From contig BJOX01000086.1 in the NCBI GenBank assembly GCA_009731375.1, positions 658,209 through 698,670 on the forward strand: a stretch of 40,462 nucleotides of DNA. The letters run 5' to 3'. This document shows positions 1-10,908 of the stretch, piece after piece; the stretch's first letter is position 1; the number at the start of each line of letters is the position of its first letter. The stretch comes from Paulinella micropora. Lineage: Eukaryota > Cercozoa > Imbricatea > Euglyphida. Position numbers and translations under genes: made by a program. The notes below the pieces were generated by a model. The model worked only from the letters and a program-made list of their open reading frames with translations, ran no database searches and had not been told where the DNA came from.

Positions 1-87
<87 letters not shown>

Positions 88-429
88 GAGAGAGACACAC
101 ACACAGAGACAGAGACAGAGAGAGAGAGACAGAGAGACAGAGAGAGAGAGAGAGAAAGAGACAGAGACAGAGAGAGAGAAAGACAGAGAGAGAGACAGAG
201 AGAGAGACACAGAGAGAGAGACACAGAGAGAGAGACACAGAGAGAGAGACACAGAGAGAGAGACACAGAGAGAGAGACACAGAGATAGACACAGAGAGAG
301 AGACCAGAGAGAGACACAGAGAGAGACACAGAGAGAGACACAGAGAGAGACACAGAGAGAGACACAGAGAGAGACACAGAGAGACACAGAGAGAGACACA
401 GAGAGAGACACAGAGAGACAGAGAGAGAG

Positions 430-480
<51 letters not shown>

Positions 481-498
481 CGGATAGATGGATAGATT
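1..498. repeat. Compound microsatellite (AG, ACAG/GACA, GATA)
   Basis: The window opens inside a long AG dinucleotide tract that turns into interspersed GACA and CACAGAGAGA units. It ends with about 15 GATA tetranucleotides near 430-490. No coding potential is expected. The left boundary lies outside the window. Confidence 0.97.
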
Positions 499-1780
499 TA
501 TTACGGTATGTGTGGATAGACATGGGTCGAAGTGTTACTTGCCATCCCAATCAATTTCTATCCAGGCTGGTCGTGGATATCGCAGTCGAGCAGAACGATG
601 ATCGATATCACCAATATGTCCCTTGAGGATTTTCGGTCAGTAGTTGCACATCCTATTCCTCTTCTGGATATTCTCGTCTTGCGGGCCATGCTATCAGTCA
701 ATTCGGTGGACAGAGTGACAAACACATGCAGGCATGCGCACATCTAAAGATGTAATTTTTACATGCAAATTTGCTCATTCTAGGAAGAAATTTCCTGATG
801 CGAAAAGGAAGCCTGTGATTTGCGTTGATACCGGGAAACGGTCCTGTGCTTGCTGTGCTTGCTGGGCCATGCCATTTGCTCAAGCTGCCTTGCTTGGCTT
901 GGTTTCCTGTGATTTCCGTTGACTTGTTTGTTACAGCTATGACAGCATCCAAGAAGCATCTCGCGACACTGGTAAGCCCTTATTGGCAATTTTGCGTTTG
1001 GCATACATGCGCGTTTGTCAGAGCAGTGGTTGGCGACACTTCTTTGAACTGAGGCCGCTGTGCTCCCTTGTCTGCCTGCACCCACCTGCTGCCGCCACGC
1101 GCCAGTCTGTGTCCCAGCTGGCTTGTGTTCTGCCCACTGCTCCCTTCTTTGTTGCTTCTCTCGTACCTCATTTGCTTTCTTTTATCACTTAACCCTTTAT
1201 TCCCTCCTTCCTCCTTTCTTTAGTCCTATGCCTTACTTGCCCATGTGCTCTGTGCGTGCATGCGGCGCGCCTTGGTAGGGGTGTCTTTCTGGGATATTGA
1301 CTGCGCTTGTTACGATCAAGGCGATGGTGGGGGCTTCAAGTGGAGACTTGTAGAAGGCGTATGGTAACTTTTGTCGCGTTGCAGACATGAGAGTGCTTTT
1401 GTTGCGCTTGTTTTGTGTTCTATATGTAAAAACATATTTATATATATATGTGTATATACGTATGTCCAAATTCCCGTGTCGCTCTCCCTGCACCCTCCTC
1501 GCGCTCCTTCCTTTGCTACGCTGGGACAAAATCTAAATCAACAACATGTGGAACAAGCTCGACATGATTTTGTAAAGTTCGAGTACCCTGAAGAAGAAAA
1601 TCCCCGAAAATAGCAGAAGAGCTCTCTACAAAGGCGAAGAATATTTCGGTTTGATATTTGTAGCGGTGTTTTGAAAAAAATTATGCTGAATGCTTTGAAC
1701 GTTTGCAGCTTTTCTTCGTGGTTTTGAGTCAATATTTTCCCCAGAATGGCAAATTTTAAGGCTTGGTGTGTGTGAGTGTC
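499..1780. other. No gene recognised
   Basis: Only short open frames on both strands (under about 100 codons), overlapping each other, none resembling a known domain. A short AT-rich TATATA stretch lies near 1436-1460. I see no element ends here. Confidence 0.6.
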
Positions 1781-1856
1781 GGGGGGGGGGGGGGGTTNNN
1801 NNNNNNNNNNNNNNNNNNNNNNNNNNGGGGGGGGGTGGGGGGGGGGGGGGGGGGGG
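1781..1856. other. G-homopolymer with assembly gap
   Basis: A run of 15 G is followed by TT and 29 N (1798-1826), then a second G-rich run to 1856 broken by a single T. The gap probably marks an unresolved homopolymer. The true length is unknown. Confidence 0.9.
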
Positions 1857-2253
1857 ATTTTAATATATTACTGTTATATATATTTTGCTCGCTCACGCAC
1901 ATACCTGGGTTCTAAAGTATTGTGGAACTATATATGTGAAAGTATGTATATAGATATTCTACGTGAACATGTTTGGTCCTATTACATGTTTATCCCGTCG
2001 ACGAAATCAGTTCTTAATTATTTCTAGTGAGCTCAATCAAGCGGGTTTTAACACTCTGGTTCATGTAGTTTTCGAACCAGCAACGTAATTCAAACCATAA
2101 TGGCCTGACGGACGACCGTCGGTGACAGTGTCGCTTACCAGGATTATCATCATCATCGTCGTCGTCTTCTTCGTGATCATCATTCTTCTTGTTGTGTTTG
2201 CTTTTTTTGGTGCGTCATTATCGTAATCGCATTTTGTAGTTGATGCGTCGCCT

Positions 2254-2294
<41 letters not shown>

Positions 2295-2938
2295 CACACA
2301 CACACATGTATGTGCAGATGCAAAATGCGGTCGTTGTTAGCCTGTGTTACGAACTCTTTTCGACTTTTCGTGTGTAGATGTGATGTGGCGCAGTGTTCCA
2401 TCTATCGTGTGCTACGGCAAAAAGTCTCTGTTGCGTCACCAGCTATCTTTCTCAGGCTCAGGACATCCTCAGCTTTTAGCTTTTGCCTCCTGTCTTGTAA
2501 TATTAATATCGCGATGGAGAGTATTCAATATTAGTACTACTACAATTTAAATCATTAATAATCTCTGCGGTAGGTATGCAGGGTCATGAAGTCAGCCAGG
2601 CCCTTTGTATGACATATGATCCTAATATATCATTTATCGTTTGATCGCCCCCTCGAGTTCCTGCCAGTGGGGAGTCTGATGAGTGGAATAACTTCATTGT
2701 CAGCTTAGTTGCAGGAGACTCTTGAACTTGATATGAGTCAGTTCAACTGAACTGATTTGATAATTTTCCTACCGTCCCTCCTCGTTACCGGACCTAGTAC
2801 GACCGCTCGCCTGCGGCGACGGATGATAATTGGTCACACTCAACTTGAAACAACGTTATCAAGTTAATATTGCATTTTTTTCTCTCGCTAAACAACTTTT
2901 AATAATGAAGAACGCTTGCCAGGCTTTGCGTAAAGCTG
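1857..2938. other. No gene recognised
   Basis: AT-rich flank, a short triplet-rich stretch of CAT/CGT/CTT units near 2146-2190, one microsatellite (listed separately) and unremarkable sequence. Open frames are short and mostly repeat-derived. Confidence 0.6.
2254..2306. repeat. (CT)n followed by (AC)n microsatellite
   Basis: Uninterrupted CT dinucleotides to 2290, then ACACAC to about 2306. It produces spurious Leu/Ser and Arg/Glu open frames on the two strands. Confidence 0.97.
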
Positions 2939-3330
2939 TGTGAGTTTGTACTACTACAGCTCTTCAAGTAGGCAGATACAACGAACTCTTATTAAGAACA
3001 CTACTAGTGGCTGCATCTTCTTAACTTGTGACGTGCATTGACTCGGAGTCCCGACTCTCAGGCTGTGTCAGTGAGCCGCAGCCCTACTGTGAGTTTGTAT
3101 ACAACTCTTCAACTTGAACTTCAGTAGCCTCCGCCTGCCAGATAAAACGAACTCTTATTAAGAACACTATGGCCGCATTCAAGTTGAGTTCTGACTCTCA
3201 CTCTGTGAGAGCAGGTGAAATACCAGTGCCGCTGGCAGTCACGCGGAGCACGGTAAATAGCAGGCTCGGAGCGGTCACTTCGTTTATTTACGTAATGACT
3301 TGAAGTTCGTACTCGTTGCAGACTTGAATG
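2939..3330. repeat. Dispersed repeat family X, two tandem partial copies
   Basis: Two units begin with TGTGAGTTTGTA at 2939 and 3088 (149 bp apart). Both contain GAACTCTTATTAAGAACACTA. The second continues through GAGAGCAGGTGAAAT to GGTCACTTCGTTTATTTACG (about 3276-3295). The same blocks occur in the same order and orientation at 32010-32115 and 33990-34015, there separated by about 1.9 kb of AT-rich sequence. The unit here therefore looks like an internally deleted relative. It could be part of a degraded LTR; I cannot assign a class. Confidence 0.75.
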
Positions 3331-3789
3331 AGGCCATTACGAGATGCCATTACGGCAATGAAGCGAAGGCAGGCAGACCAGAACAGGAGTGGCAATTTTT
3401 CAATTTTGAGACTCCCACACATCAGAATTAGAGTACAAGAAGGAAAAGAGCAACACGCACGCACAAGATATGTCTGCTTCCCCTCGTGTCTCTCGGTCTA
3501 CTCCTTTATTCCTCTCCTGAAAGACAACAGTTTCGTCAGTTTTCTTGACATGGTGGGCGACCGTGTGCCACACCTCTTGGGGTAATATACCCTATGGAGG
3601 AGGGATGGGGGCTTCGTCGTGTCAAGGGAGGATACAGGAAAGTCTTAATGAAGTCCCGGAATTCTATTTATTTCACTTACGTGAGGATGATGGACTGTTG
3701 CTCAATCTGTGGGCACACCCCCTCAGGGGAAGTACGACGATTGTTTCAAATTCGAAGCAATGTGAAGGGTTTACCTCAAACAATACACG

Positions 3790-4935
3790 TTGTTCATGGA
3801 AACTAGGAGCCGCCGGGGTAAAACCAAATCAGGTGGTGAATGTGCCCAGAGGATGGAAAAACGGGGCTGTGATTTTTGTTCCCATCATATCAGCTGTGAG
3901 CAAAATAGGGAAGACTTATTAGCAATAATTAGGGCACAGCTGAATGCGGGGGGTACACCATGGCATTCCGGGTTAATGGTGGCCCCTATGGACTGGATTA
4001 TACGTCAGTGGATTAGGACAGATGAAATATCCCCCCCTGTTCAGTCTGACCCTCTCACGTCATCTTCCTCACACACATCACCATCTAGACATGTCTCTTC
4101 TCATAGCTCTAGTGCTTCATCATCTTCTTTCACAGGACATAATCTCCCTACTTCAACTGTACAACTTTCTGACTCAAATATTGAAACGAGTAAGAACGTT
4201 GAGGCTGCAGTAGGGGGAAACAACCAAAGAAGAGAGAGAAGTAAGGGGGAGGCGATGACAGACGAAGACGATGACGAAACCATCTCTACTCCTCAAAAGT
4301 CTTCCACTGCATCATCTGTACAACGCTCAAACTCTAAGAAAGAGATGAGTAAGAGCGTTGAGGATGAGGCAGGGGGAGAAGAGGGGGAGAACAAAAGAGC
4401 ACGCCCATTGTCTGTTCGTCGTATCACGCATTCCCCTTCACCACGCCTTGCACCTAGCGAGATGTACGAGGAGAAAGAGAGAGATTTAGAGAGACCTCCA
4501 CCACGCCTTGCACCTAGTGAGATGTACGAGGGGAGGGAGAGAGAGTTAGAGAGAGAAAGGATTAGGCGAGACCCCACGATTGCATGGAGATGGGATGAGG
4601 GGAATATGGTGATAACAGGGGGAAACGGAGAGATACCATCTATTGGAGAGATACATAGACTGTTCGGTGCGTTAGCAGAGGGTGCTAGAGAGATAGAGGT
4701 GAGGGATTCTCTTATTACCGGAAGAGACGGGGAGGTTAACGATTTCTACCTTGAATTTTACGTGGATATTGAATGTTTCGTTATTTCTATGGCCCATAAA
4801 TGGAACAACCCTTTTGCGAGGGGGCTCGTCGCGGCATTTCCTCATCTCAGAACTCAACTACTGGAATACCGGGAATACTGGCAAAGGATAGGGATAGAGG
4901 GGGAGAACGTACGAGATATCCCCATCAAGACCTAG
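3790..4935 (+). CDS. Gag-like protein of the Copia element (putative)
   Basis: A 381-codon frame preceded by overlapping short frames (3545-3922, 3594-3806) that contain CxxC pairs such as CSICGH. Residues 1-60 carry a CDFCSHH cluster; 80-130 are Ser/Thr-rich; 160-260 are acidic and charged with a twice-repeated RLAPSEMYE motif (about residues 220 and 239). The C-terminal third is a more globular region rich in aromatic residues. No canonical CCHC knuckle is visible. Assignment to gag rests on position just upstream of the protease and not on a recognised fold, so the product could be a different accessory protein. Confidence 0.5.
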   Translation: MFMETRSRRGKTKSGGECAQRMEKRGCDFCSHHISCEQNREDLLAIIRAQLNAGGTPWHSGLMVAPMDWIIRQWIRTDEISPPVQSDPLTSSSSHTSPSRHVSSHSSSASSSSFTGHNLPTSTVQLSDSNIETSKNVEAAVGGNNQRRERSKGEAMTDEDDDETISTPQKSSTASSVQRSNSKKEMSKSVEDEAGGEEGENKRARPLSVRRITHSPSPRLAPSEMYEEKERDLERPPPRLAPSEMYEGRERELERERIRRDPTIAWRWDEGNMVITGGNGEIPSIGEIHRLFGALAEGAREIEVRDSLITGRDGEVNDFYLEFYVDIECFVISMAHKWNNPFARGLVAAFPHLRTQLLEYREYWQRIGIEGENVRDIPIKT

Positions 4936-4993
4936 CACATCGTCCAACCCCAACTCAAACATCTCACCCCCATCTGAGAAGGATTGCGCCATA

Positions 4994-5581
4994 ATGATGC
5001 ATGAGAGCGAGGGAGATGAGGGAGAGACACCAGAAAAGACTATGGTGGAGATGGTGTGGGTAGACGATAGTGGGGCTAGTGAGTCCCAATCACCCCATAA
5101 GGATGTATTCGTGAGGTTGAAACATGACCCTCAAAAGTTCAAAATTGCGAAGGGGAGTATTAAGACGGAGTACAAAGGGAAAGTCTTAATGCAACTTTCT
5201 GGAGCAAACGGAGAACCGGTTCAGGTGTATGATTCACACACGACATACAACCCTCATTTGAGTTACGGTTTAGTCGCCACTTCGGCTTGGTTGAAGCAAG
5301 GACTGGCGGTAGTCCATCAAAACAACCAAGTGCTAGTGCTCAAGTTCCCAATCCATATCGATGAAAAACAGATTGTAGCTAGGGGCAGATCTTTGCCCAA
5401 CAACCTGTTCGTCTTTGATCCCGGGAATGCCCCCTCTAGACCCAAATCAACGATACGAACCAGTCCCTCTCGAAAAGCGGAATGTGAAAGTAGAGAAAGA
5501 GGGATCATCTTCCTCTACCGTCACATTCTGACTTTCCCCTCGCCGTCCTACACAACCAACAACCCTTCCCGTGTACAATGA
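4994..5581 (+). pseudogene. Copia aspartic protease region
   Basis: A frame of 195 codons with the catalytic motif VWVDDSGAS near residues 26-34 (Copia proteases typically have LDSGAS), then a beta-rich stretch and the LSYGLVATSAWLKQGLAVV block near residues 89-107, which matches the usual Copia 'NLLSVSQL...G' segment between protease and integrase. The protein would process the Gag-Pol polyprotein. It overlaps the next frame at 5571 in a different phase, so the polyprotein is broken here. Confidence 0.8.
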
Positions 5582-6533
5582 TGTATGTTGCAATGACATC
5601 CCATGTTTGTGTGAGGGGTGTCGCGACAGTAAATCATATGTCCCGTTGTCTTGCGAAACAGATACGGAAAAGGGTGAGAATTGTTCACAGAGTTTGGCTT
5701 GTTGCTTGGCCATGCCAAATGATGTATGTTCGCACACCTCAGGAACTCAAGAACACGATGTTGGTTGCCGAATGTCAAAAGCATTGAATCCTGTTGTCCG
5801 ACCCACACATAGTGAGCACATACACGCCACCGTCTTCCACCGAATGTGTAAACATAGAGGGGTGAAAGCTATGGAAAGAATGGCTCACTATATAGGGGTG
5901 AAGATAGTAGGGGTAGGATGGCGAGAAAGGATTATGAAGTGCGAGTATTGTTTAGGGAATAAGATAAAGAAGCACCTCATTTTCACAAAAGCCATCACAT
6001 TGTTGAACGTCATTCCGGGGTTCATATTTCAATGGACACACAAGGATGGTGGAATACGATTTCATGGGATGGTAAGCGATACAAATTCACTGTTAAATGT
6101 CTCGCTTCAAATTTCGAGCTCGACTACTATTTACGTCATATTAAGAATGAATTTTTTCCGTGTTTTATTAAGGCCGTTGCTTTCTTCGAAAGACATACAG
6201 ACCGGAAAGTCAAATTTATTACCTGTGACCAAGAGTATAGTCGATAATATTGATACCTTTCAGGAGTGTGTTAATGTTAATCAACCTATCTTAATTGAGG
6301 CTCCAACCGCGGAGAAACAGGCAGTCTCAAAGATAGAGAGGTCCCACCAAACCAATGGTGGGCCTGCAAGGGCGATGCTCAGCGATGCTGAACTCCCTCC
6401 AAAGTTTTGGACGGAGATGGAAAGAAACGCTACTTATATTAACAACCTCCTCCCGATAGCTAAAGGACCCTTTAAGGGTGAGTCCCCTTTCGAAGTCATT
6501 CACCGCCGGAAACCATACCTACACCACCTTTGA
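5571..6533 (+). pseudogene. Copia GAG-pre-integrase and integrase core, frameshifted
   Basis: The frame opening at 5571 carries the zinc-binding segment: His residues around HIHATVFHRMCKHRG and the Cys pair CEYCLGNK (about residues 83-130). The core then moves to another frame at 6032-6247, which holds MDTQGWW (first catalytic Asp) and FITCDQEYS (second Asp; the usual Gly before Glu is missing). The original frame resumes at about 6250 with SKIERSHQTNGG (catalytic Glu) and PPKFWTEMERNATYINN. Two compensating indels thus bracket 6032-6247. The stop at 6531-6533 is TGA where the family normally has Arg in 'HLR-FGC'. Confidence 0.85.
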
Positions 6534-6551
6534 CCCACGGGGTGTGCTGCA

Positions 6552-7340
6552 GTGATGAAGGTTAAGGCTCAGCGGGGGAAAGGCGAGAGAGGGAAGAAAG
6601 TTATCTTTTTAGGTTACGAACGTAATACCGGGTATTATTATGTTTATGATCCCGTCGCGCGCATAATACACGATAATGTCCGGGATGTTATGTTCGATGT
6701 ATGGAGACTGGGCAAGCGAGAGGCTTCTAAAGACCTCGAAGGAACAGCAGAGGAGGGTATGTTTTCGGTCGGATGGAAATCGACCACACCCTCTGCTGTT
6801 CTGTCCCCAGTTAACACACCACCAAAAGAGAATGTTAGCCTTGACGTACCAGTAGCTACACATAGTACATTTACCCCACCTGCCGTAGTTGCTGCTAGCA
6901 ATAGTGAAAGTACAGAGAACGCCCCCGTTACGTCCATGACACCTCAGAAAGGGCCTGAAACTGATGACGATTCGGTGATCGTTGCTAGCGATAGTGACGA
7001 AAACGATGTCAAAAGTCAAAATTTCAGTAATCTTCCTGATCTCATTCCCCCTACTCCGTCTTCACGAGATGTAGGGAGCATGAATCAGGGGGAGAAAGGT
7101 GTCAGGGTAGCGGGAAAGAGGGGGAGAAAACCTAAACTTAAAGTCATTTTGTCTGGGAGAATCGTCCAGATCCCGGCACGAGCTTTCGGGGAAGAGTGGG
7201 CCAAGTCCACTTATGGAGGTAAGTGGGATTCTACTTTGCGGAAGGGAGTTACTCTTGCCCCGACTGCCCGGTTGTCAGGAGGAATAAACGGTTCCCAGCC
7301 CATCACGTTAAGTTTGATGATGGCGTTACGGAGAAGATAA
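6552..7340 (+). pseudogene. Copia integrase C-terminus and linker to RT
   Basis: In the same frame as the integrase fragment before it, beyond the TGA at 6531-6533: PTGCAAVMK lies just upstream, then KKVIFLGYERNTGYYYVYD near residues 15-33 and NVRDVMFDVW. These are the conserved 'FLGY...Y-V-D...-DV-F' signatures at the end of Copia integrases. Residues 70-200 form a Ser/Thr/Asp-rich linker, as usual between integrase and RT in this group. The frame shifts again near 7230 and continues at 7223-7441 with a short basic/acidic stretch. Confidence 0.8.
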
Positions 7341-7616
7341 TAGATTCTGAGATTCTAAAGTACGAGATCTCAGGGGGAGCAGCCCCCCTTCTCTTGTACC
7401 GCAGGCTATTATCGAACCGGCACGTCACGACCCCAATGTAACCAGTGAATTCGGCCATGCCGAGGGAGAGAGAGTTAAAATAGCTGCGGAAAAGGACAAA
7501 CGTCCCCCGGGATGGAGGTCTTATGAGCAAGGAAACATTTCTCAGGAGAACGTAATCCACGAGAGAACCAGAAATAAACATATCTCCGTCTGTGCGAAAG
7601 AAGAGAGAATCAATTA

Positions 7617-8320
7617 TTGCCTGGCCACCGAGCAAATTGCGGAATTCCCGTCGTCCAGAAGCCGAAAGATAGGAGACAAGCGAGAGAGACAGAAGTCAGA
7701 CAGCAAGAGGAGCTCAACGCTTTTGAATGGAGAAAGGAGAGCGAGGCGAGGAAGTCAGGCACTCCCATTATTCCTCTAAAATGGATAGACACTGTTAAGC
7801 AACAAGGAACGAGCGACGAATATCATAAAGCTAGAATCACCCTAAGGGGGGATCTCCTGAAAGCGGGATTGCAATATGATCCCAAGCGCACATACTCACC
7901 TACCGCTCACCATCGTACTATCCTTCTTATTGCCTATGCTGCCTGCTTCGGAATCCTGTGGTTAATTGACTTCACCACCGCATACTTACATGCCAAAATG
8001 CCTTATGACATCTATGTAAACCCCCCCCCCCCCCGGGTTTTGAGAGAGAAGGTTTTGTTTGGCTCCTCCGGAAGGCCCTTGATGGTCATGCTGAGGCGGG
8101 AAGATTATGGTATGATTTGATGTTAAAGGAGTTAGTCGGAAAGCAAGCTTTTATTACTTTCTCCCTTGACCGGGCTTCTTTTATCAAACATGCCAAGGAC
8201 CCCATAAGTACGCAGCTTCTCTCGTTTCATGTAGATGATGGTCAGCATGCCGCTGATGAATCCAAACACATAAGTCTTGTAGAGAGCATGAAGAAGCATG
8301 GTTTCAGGTGTAAAACTTAG
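7617..8320 (+). pseudogene. Copia reverse transcriptase, fingers and palm (two frames)
   Basis: The first frame (7617-8120) contains KWIDTVKQQG, KARITLRGDLLKAG and WLIDFTTAYLHAKMP, the RVT_2 fingers and first catalytic Asp. At a run of 14 C (8021-8034), where the family has Pro-Pro-Gly, the phase is lost. The correct reading resumes downstream as WLLRKALDGHAEAG and RLWYDLMLKELVG, in phase with the frame 8117-8320. That frame carries the active-site box as FHVDDGQ, with His for the usual Tyr of YVDD. A TAG stop follows at 8318-8320. Confidence 0.87.
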
Positions 8321-8350
8321 GGATGGCCACGGAATTCAAAAACATCCAGA

Positions 8351-9323
8351 TTGTCCAATCTGAGATACGGATTTTACTTGCATCAACGAAAATATGAACT
8401 TCTCATCTTAGACGAGTTACATTATATGAAGGAGGTGCCTGCTAAAACCCCTTTCACCTCAGAAAACCCTGCCCCCCTGAAAGTTGGTCACCGTTTGTTC
8501 AAATACGACCTTAGATGTTTGATTGGCATGCTTATCTTCCTTGCTGTTCACACTCGACCTCTCTTGATCTGTCCTCTGACTATAGCTGCAAAACAACAAG
8601 TCCCATCCCCTGAAATATCTTATGCCATGGTTCACCGTATGTTTCTGTGGTTGCTGACCCCGAGAGCCCTATATTTCAAACGGGGTGATAGGAGGCTAGT
8701 CAAGATGTTGACGGAAGGGTTCTTTGTCCCCAAAACCCCCAATTCATTGAGACCGGCCGAAGGACCATCAGCCGCAGAAAAGGCACTTGAGCTTTACTCA
8801 TGTGAAGCCACAGAAATCAATGCTTTCAATGTCCCCGTTATCGCCAATGTCGAAAAACTGATAGACGAACACCCCCCTCGTGAGATACGTCGACTCAGAT
8901 TTTGCCGGAGAAAAGGTTACAAGGAAGTCCCGTTCTGGGTACATCTTTCTCTTCAACGGGGCACCGGTGGCATGGTTCTCTAAACTTCAAACTGTAATAG
9001 CCCAATGTACCCTTGAGTCGGAGACCGTATCCGCTAACGAAGCGGTAAGGGAGTTGCTTGCTTTAAGACAGTCTCTCCGTGACATCGGTTTGCCCATAAG
9101 AGGTTTCACCCCCTTGTTCGAGGACAATGAGGGGACTATCATCCTCTCAGAAAGAGGGCTAGGGGAGTCCAGAACCAAACATATCGATGTCAGGTACCAC
9201 CTGCTCGAAAGGTTGGTTAAGAAGGGAGTTGTCAAGTTGTTCCGGGTACTGACGGAGGAAAACATCGCGGATTTATTTACCAAAAACATATTTCACGTAC
9301 GAACAATTCAATTACCTGGCTGA
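8351..9323 (+). pseudogene. Copia RT connection and RNase H
   Basis: The frame 8351-8983 is in phase with the RT palm and holds FYLHQRKYELLIL, VPAKTPF, LIGMLIFLAVHTRP and the usual Pro/His spacing before RNase H. Phase changes near 8880; the frame 8880-9323 gives a well-preserved RNase H: MRYVDSDFAGEK (first Asp), RKSRSGYIFLFNG, TLESETVSANEA (Glu), FEDNEGTIIL (Asp), TKHIDVRYH and ENIADLFTKNIF. It would remove RNA from RNA-DNA hybrids during reverse transcription. It ends 1.15 kb before the putative LTR. Confidence 0.88.
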
Positions 9324-10469
9324 CCAAATCTCGGTGAAGTTGGTGAAAGAATTTATCGCAAAGTTTGGTGTTAAAGTCGCGTTGTAAGTACCGGGTATTT
9401 CCCGCATAAATATCCACGCTATGATCATTTATAATTATATTCTCAGAAGCGGATTGTATTAATTCTCGTATATTATATTTCTCGCATACTGTACATCGAG
9501 GGGAGTGATATAGGTGATTTGAGCGGGTGGACCCATGTTACCAGAGCTGTCGAAAGTGCTGCCGACCCTCAACCTCGGGTAGTTTGAGGCGCGGTAGCAG
9601 ATTCGGGTCAGAGACCCGGGAAAGCAGGGAAGATGCCTGGACTTTGACCTTTCTCTTCCCCCCCCCCCCCCCCCCNNNNNNNNNNGGATGAGAAGCGCCG
9701 CAACGAAGGTTGATTCGGGCCCCGAAAACTTGCTAAGTATGTGCGTGTTCCCGTGCTGGCGTAAGCTCGGGAACACGTACTACCTTATAGATTATATTGC
9801 GTAAATATTATAAGCCTTTTTGTAACCACATTATATACATAAAAATCGATAAGAGGCCAACTTGGGGGTGGAGTGGTAGACGAAGGGCGATTGATCAGAC
9901 TATATGTCTTGATAGGCCCCGGGTATCTACCCGACCCCCAGACCCGCTGATAATTACATATATTTATATTTGTGATATATATTATATTACTTTTGTTACT
10001 TTTGTATACCCCCTTACGGGAAGCGCTTCCAAATTTTAGTTTTAATATTATGATCATATATATGTGAATATACATTATATATACACATATATATTTTTCA
10101 TATATTTATCACATAGTTATGTTATTACTTCTTTTGAAGTTATTATCATATCTCTGTATTCTTATCCATATGTATGTAATTATTATCGCATACTTCTCTT
10201 ACTCATTTGCGAGATAGGGAGAGTAGAGAGTTAATCTTCTTCTCGTTGGGTAGGCCCGAATATACCACAGGTCCGGTGCCATGTACGTACTCTAGTCGAT
10301 ACGTACTCGCTGTGGATAGGAGGGTAGCCAACCCCAACATTACTTCTCGGAGAGAGTGAGGGTAAGAGAATATGTTGTGAGTTTGTGTTTTCTAATGTTT
10401 CACAAAATAGTAATAGGAGACGTAACTTAATTAGGAACGGCAGTAACTTAATATTAGTTTACTTTGTTC
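9324..10469 (+). other. Copia 3' non-coding region with assembly gap
   Basis: No coding remnant. A C-run (9658-9675) abuts a 10-N gap (9676-9685). The part from 9790 to 10200 is AT-rich with TATATA stretches. At 1.1 kb this spacer is long for a Copia element, where the 3' LTR usually begins soon after RNase H, so a further insertion may be hidden here. None could be delimited. Confidence 0.6.
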
Positions 10470-10742
10470 CAGAGGGAGTGTTGGAACTAATAATTAATTA
10501 ATAGATATGGACCGGCCGTATCGGAGTAACGGTGTCGTTAGAGCCATTACTTATGATCCGGCCAGTCAAGTTACGTGGCGCGTCTGTTGGCGCCTTTTCT
10601 CATTAAAGTTGTTGTTGTATGTTGAGAGTGTAGTTGCTATCATAGATTGCTTTATTAATAACAGTAGTCTAACAGAATGCAACTTACGATCGAGTGTGAA
10701 TCGTAGATTGTGAGTCTCGACTGGCAGTGAAGTTGTCACAAA
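10470..10742 (+). repeat. Polypurine tract and truncated putative Copia 3' LTR
   Basis: AGAGGGAG (10471-10478) directly precedes TGTTGGAACTAATAATT, the standard start of many Copia LTRs. The LTR-like sequence runs until the Gypsy-like element begins at 10743. Positions 10675-10718 are clearly related to 34033-34080 (TGCAAC-TACGATC-AGTGT...GTAGATTGTGAG). The matching 5' LTR was not found in this window. Confidence 0.6.
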
Positions 10743-10908
10743 TATGCCGGCCCACCCGGTATATAATATTAATGGCATTACCCGATGTTCCGGTCTGTTC
10801 GGTTATCCTTGGCTTGGAGAGTACGGAGTCCGTTCTACGTTAAGTATTCCTCATTCTACAAGTCGTTAGATAGTCATTATATTACTAAATATTTTGGTCT
10901 CGGTAACA
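10743..10908 (+). repeat. 5' LTR of the Gypsy-like element
   Basis: It matches 25721-25880 almost throughout, apart from a 6-bp indel (ATTAAT after TATATAAT) and a few substitutions. It starts (TA)TGCCGGCCCACCCGG and ends TCTCGGTAACA. The start is an imperfect palindrome. At about 160 bp it is short for Gypsy. Confidence 0.93.
10760..10767 (+). promoter_or_regulatory. Candidate TATA box in the 5' LTR
   Basis: TATATAAT lies about 16 bp inside the LTR and is retained in the 3' LTR at 25738-25745. It is the only TATA-like element in the LTR and a plausible start signal for element transcription. The assignment rests on motif only. Confidence 0.4.

Larger units (their letters stand above)
3550..10742 (+). 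mobile_element. Decayed Ty1/Copia-type retrotransposon
   Basis: The order of coding remnants (gag-like, aspartic protease, GAG-pre-integrase and integrase, reverse transcriptase, RNase H) is that of Copia elements, with integrase before RT. The frame changes at least six times and in-frame stops occur, so it is not functional as assembled. No 5' LTR was identified upstream of 3.6 kb. At the 3' side a purine tract precedes a TGTTGGAAC start typical of Copia LTRs at 10479. The LTR-like sequence is cut at 10742 by the next element. The start coordinate is approximate. Confidence 0.88.

Noticed and set aside
1781-1856. G-quadruplex regulatory element
   Set aside because: The G-run is interrupted by 29 N and its real sequence is unknown; no neighbouring gene to regulate.
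2061-2401. Arg/Glu and Ser/Leu repeat proteins
   Set aside because: Produced by the CT/AC microsatellite at 2254-2306.
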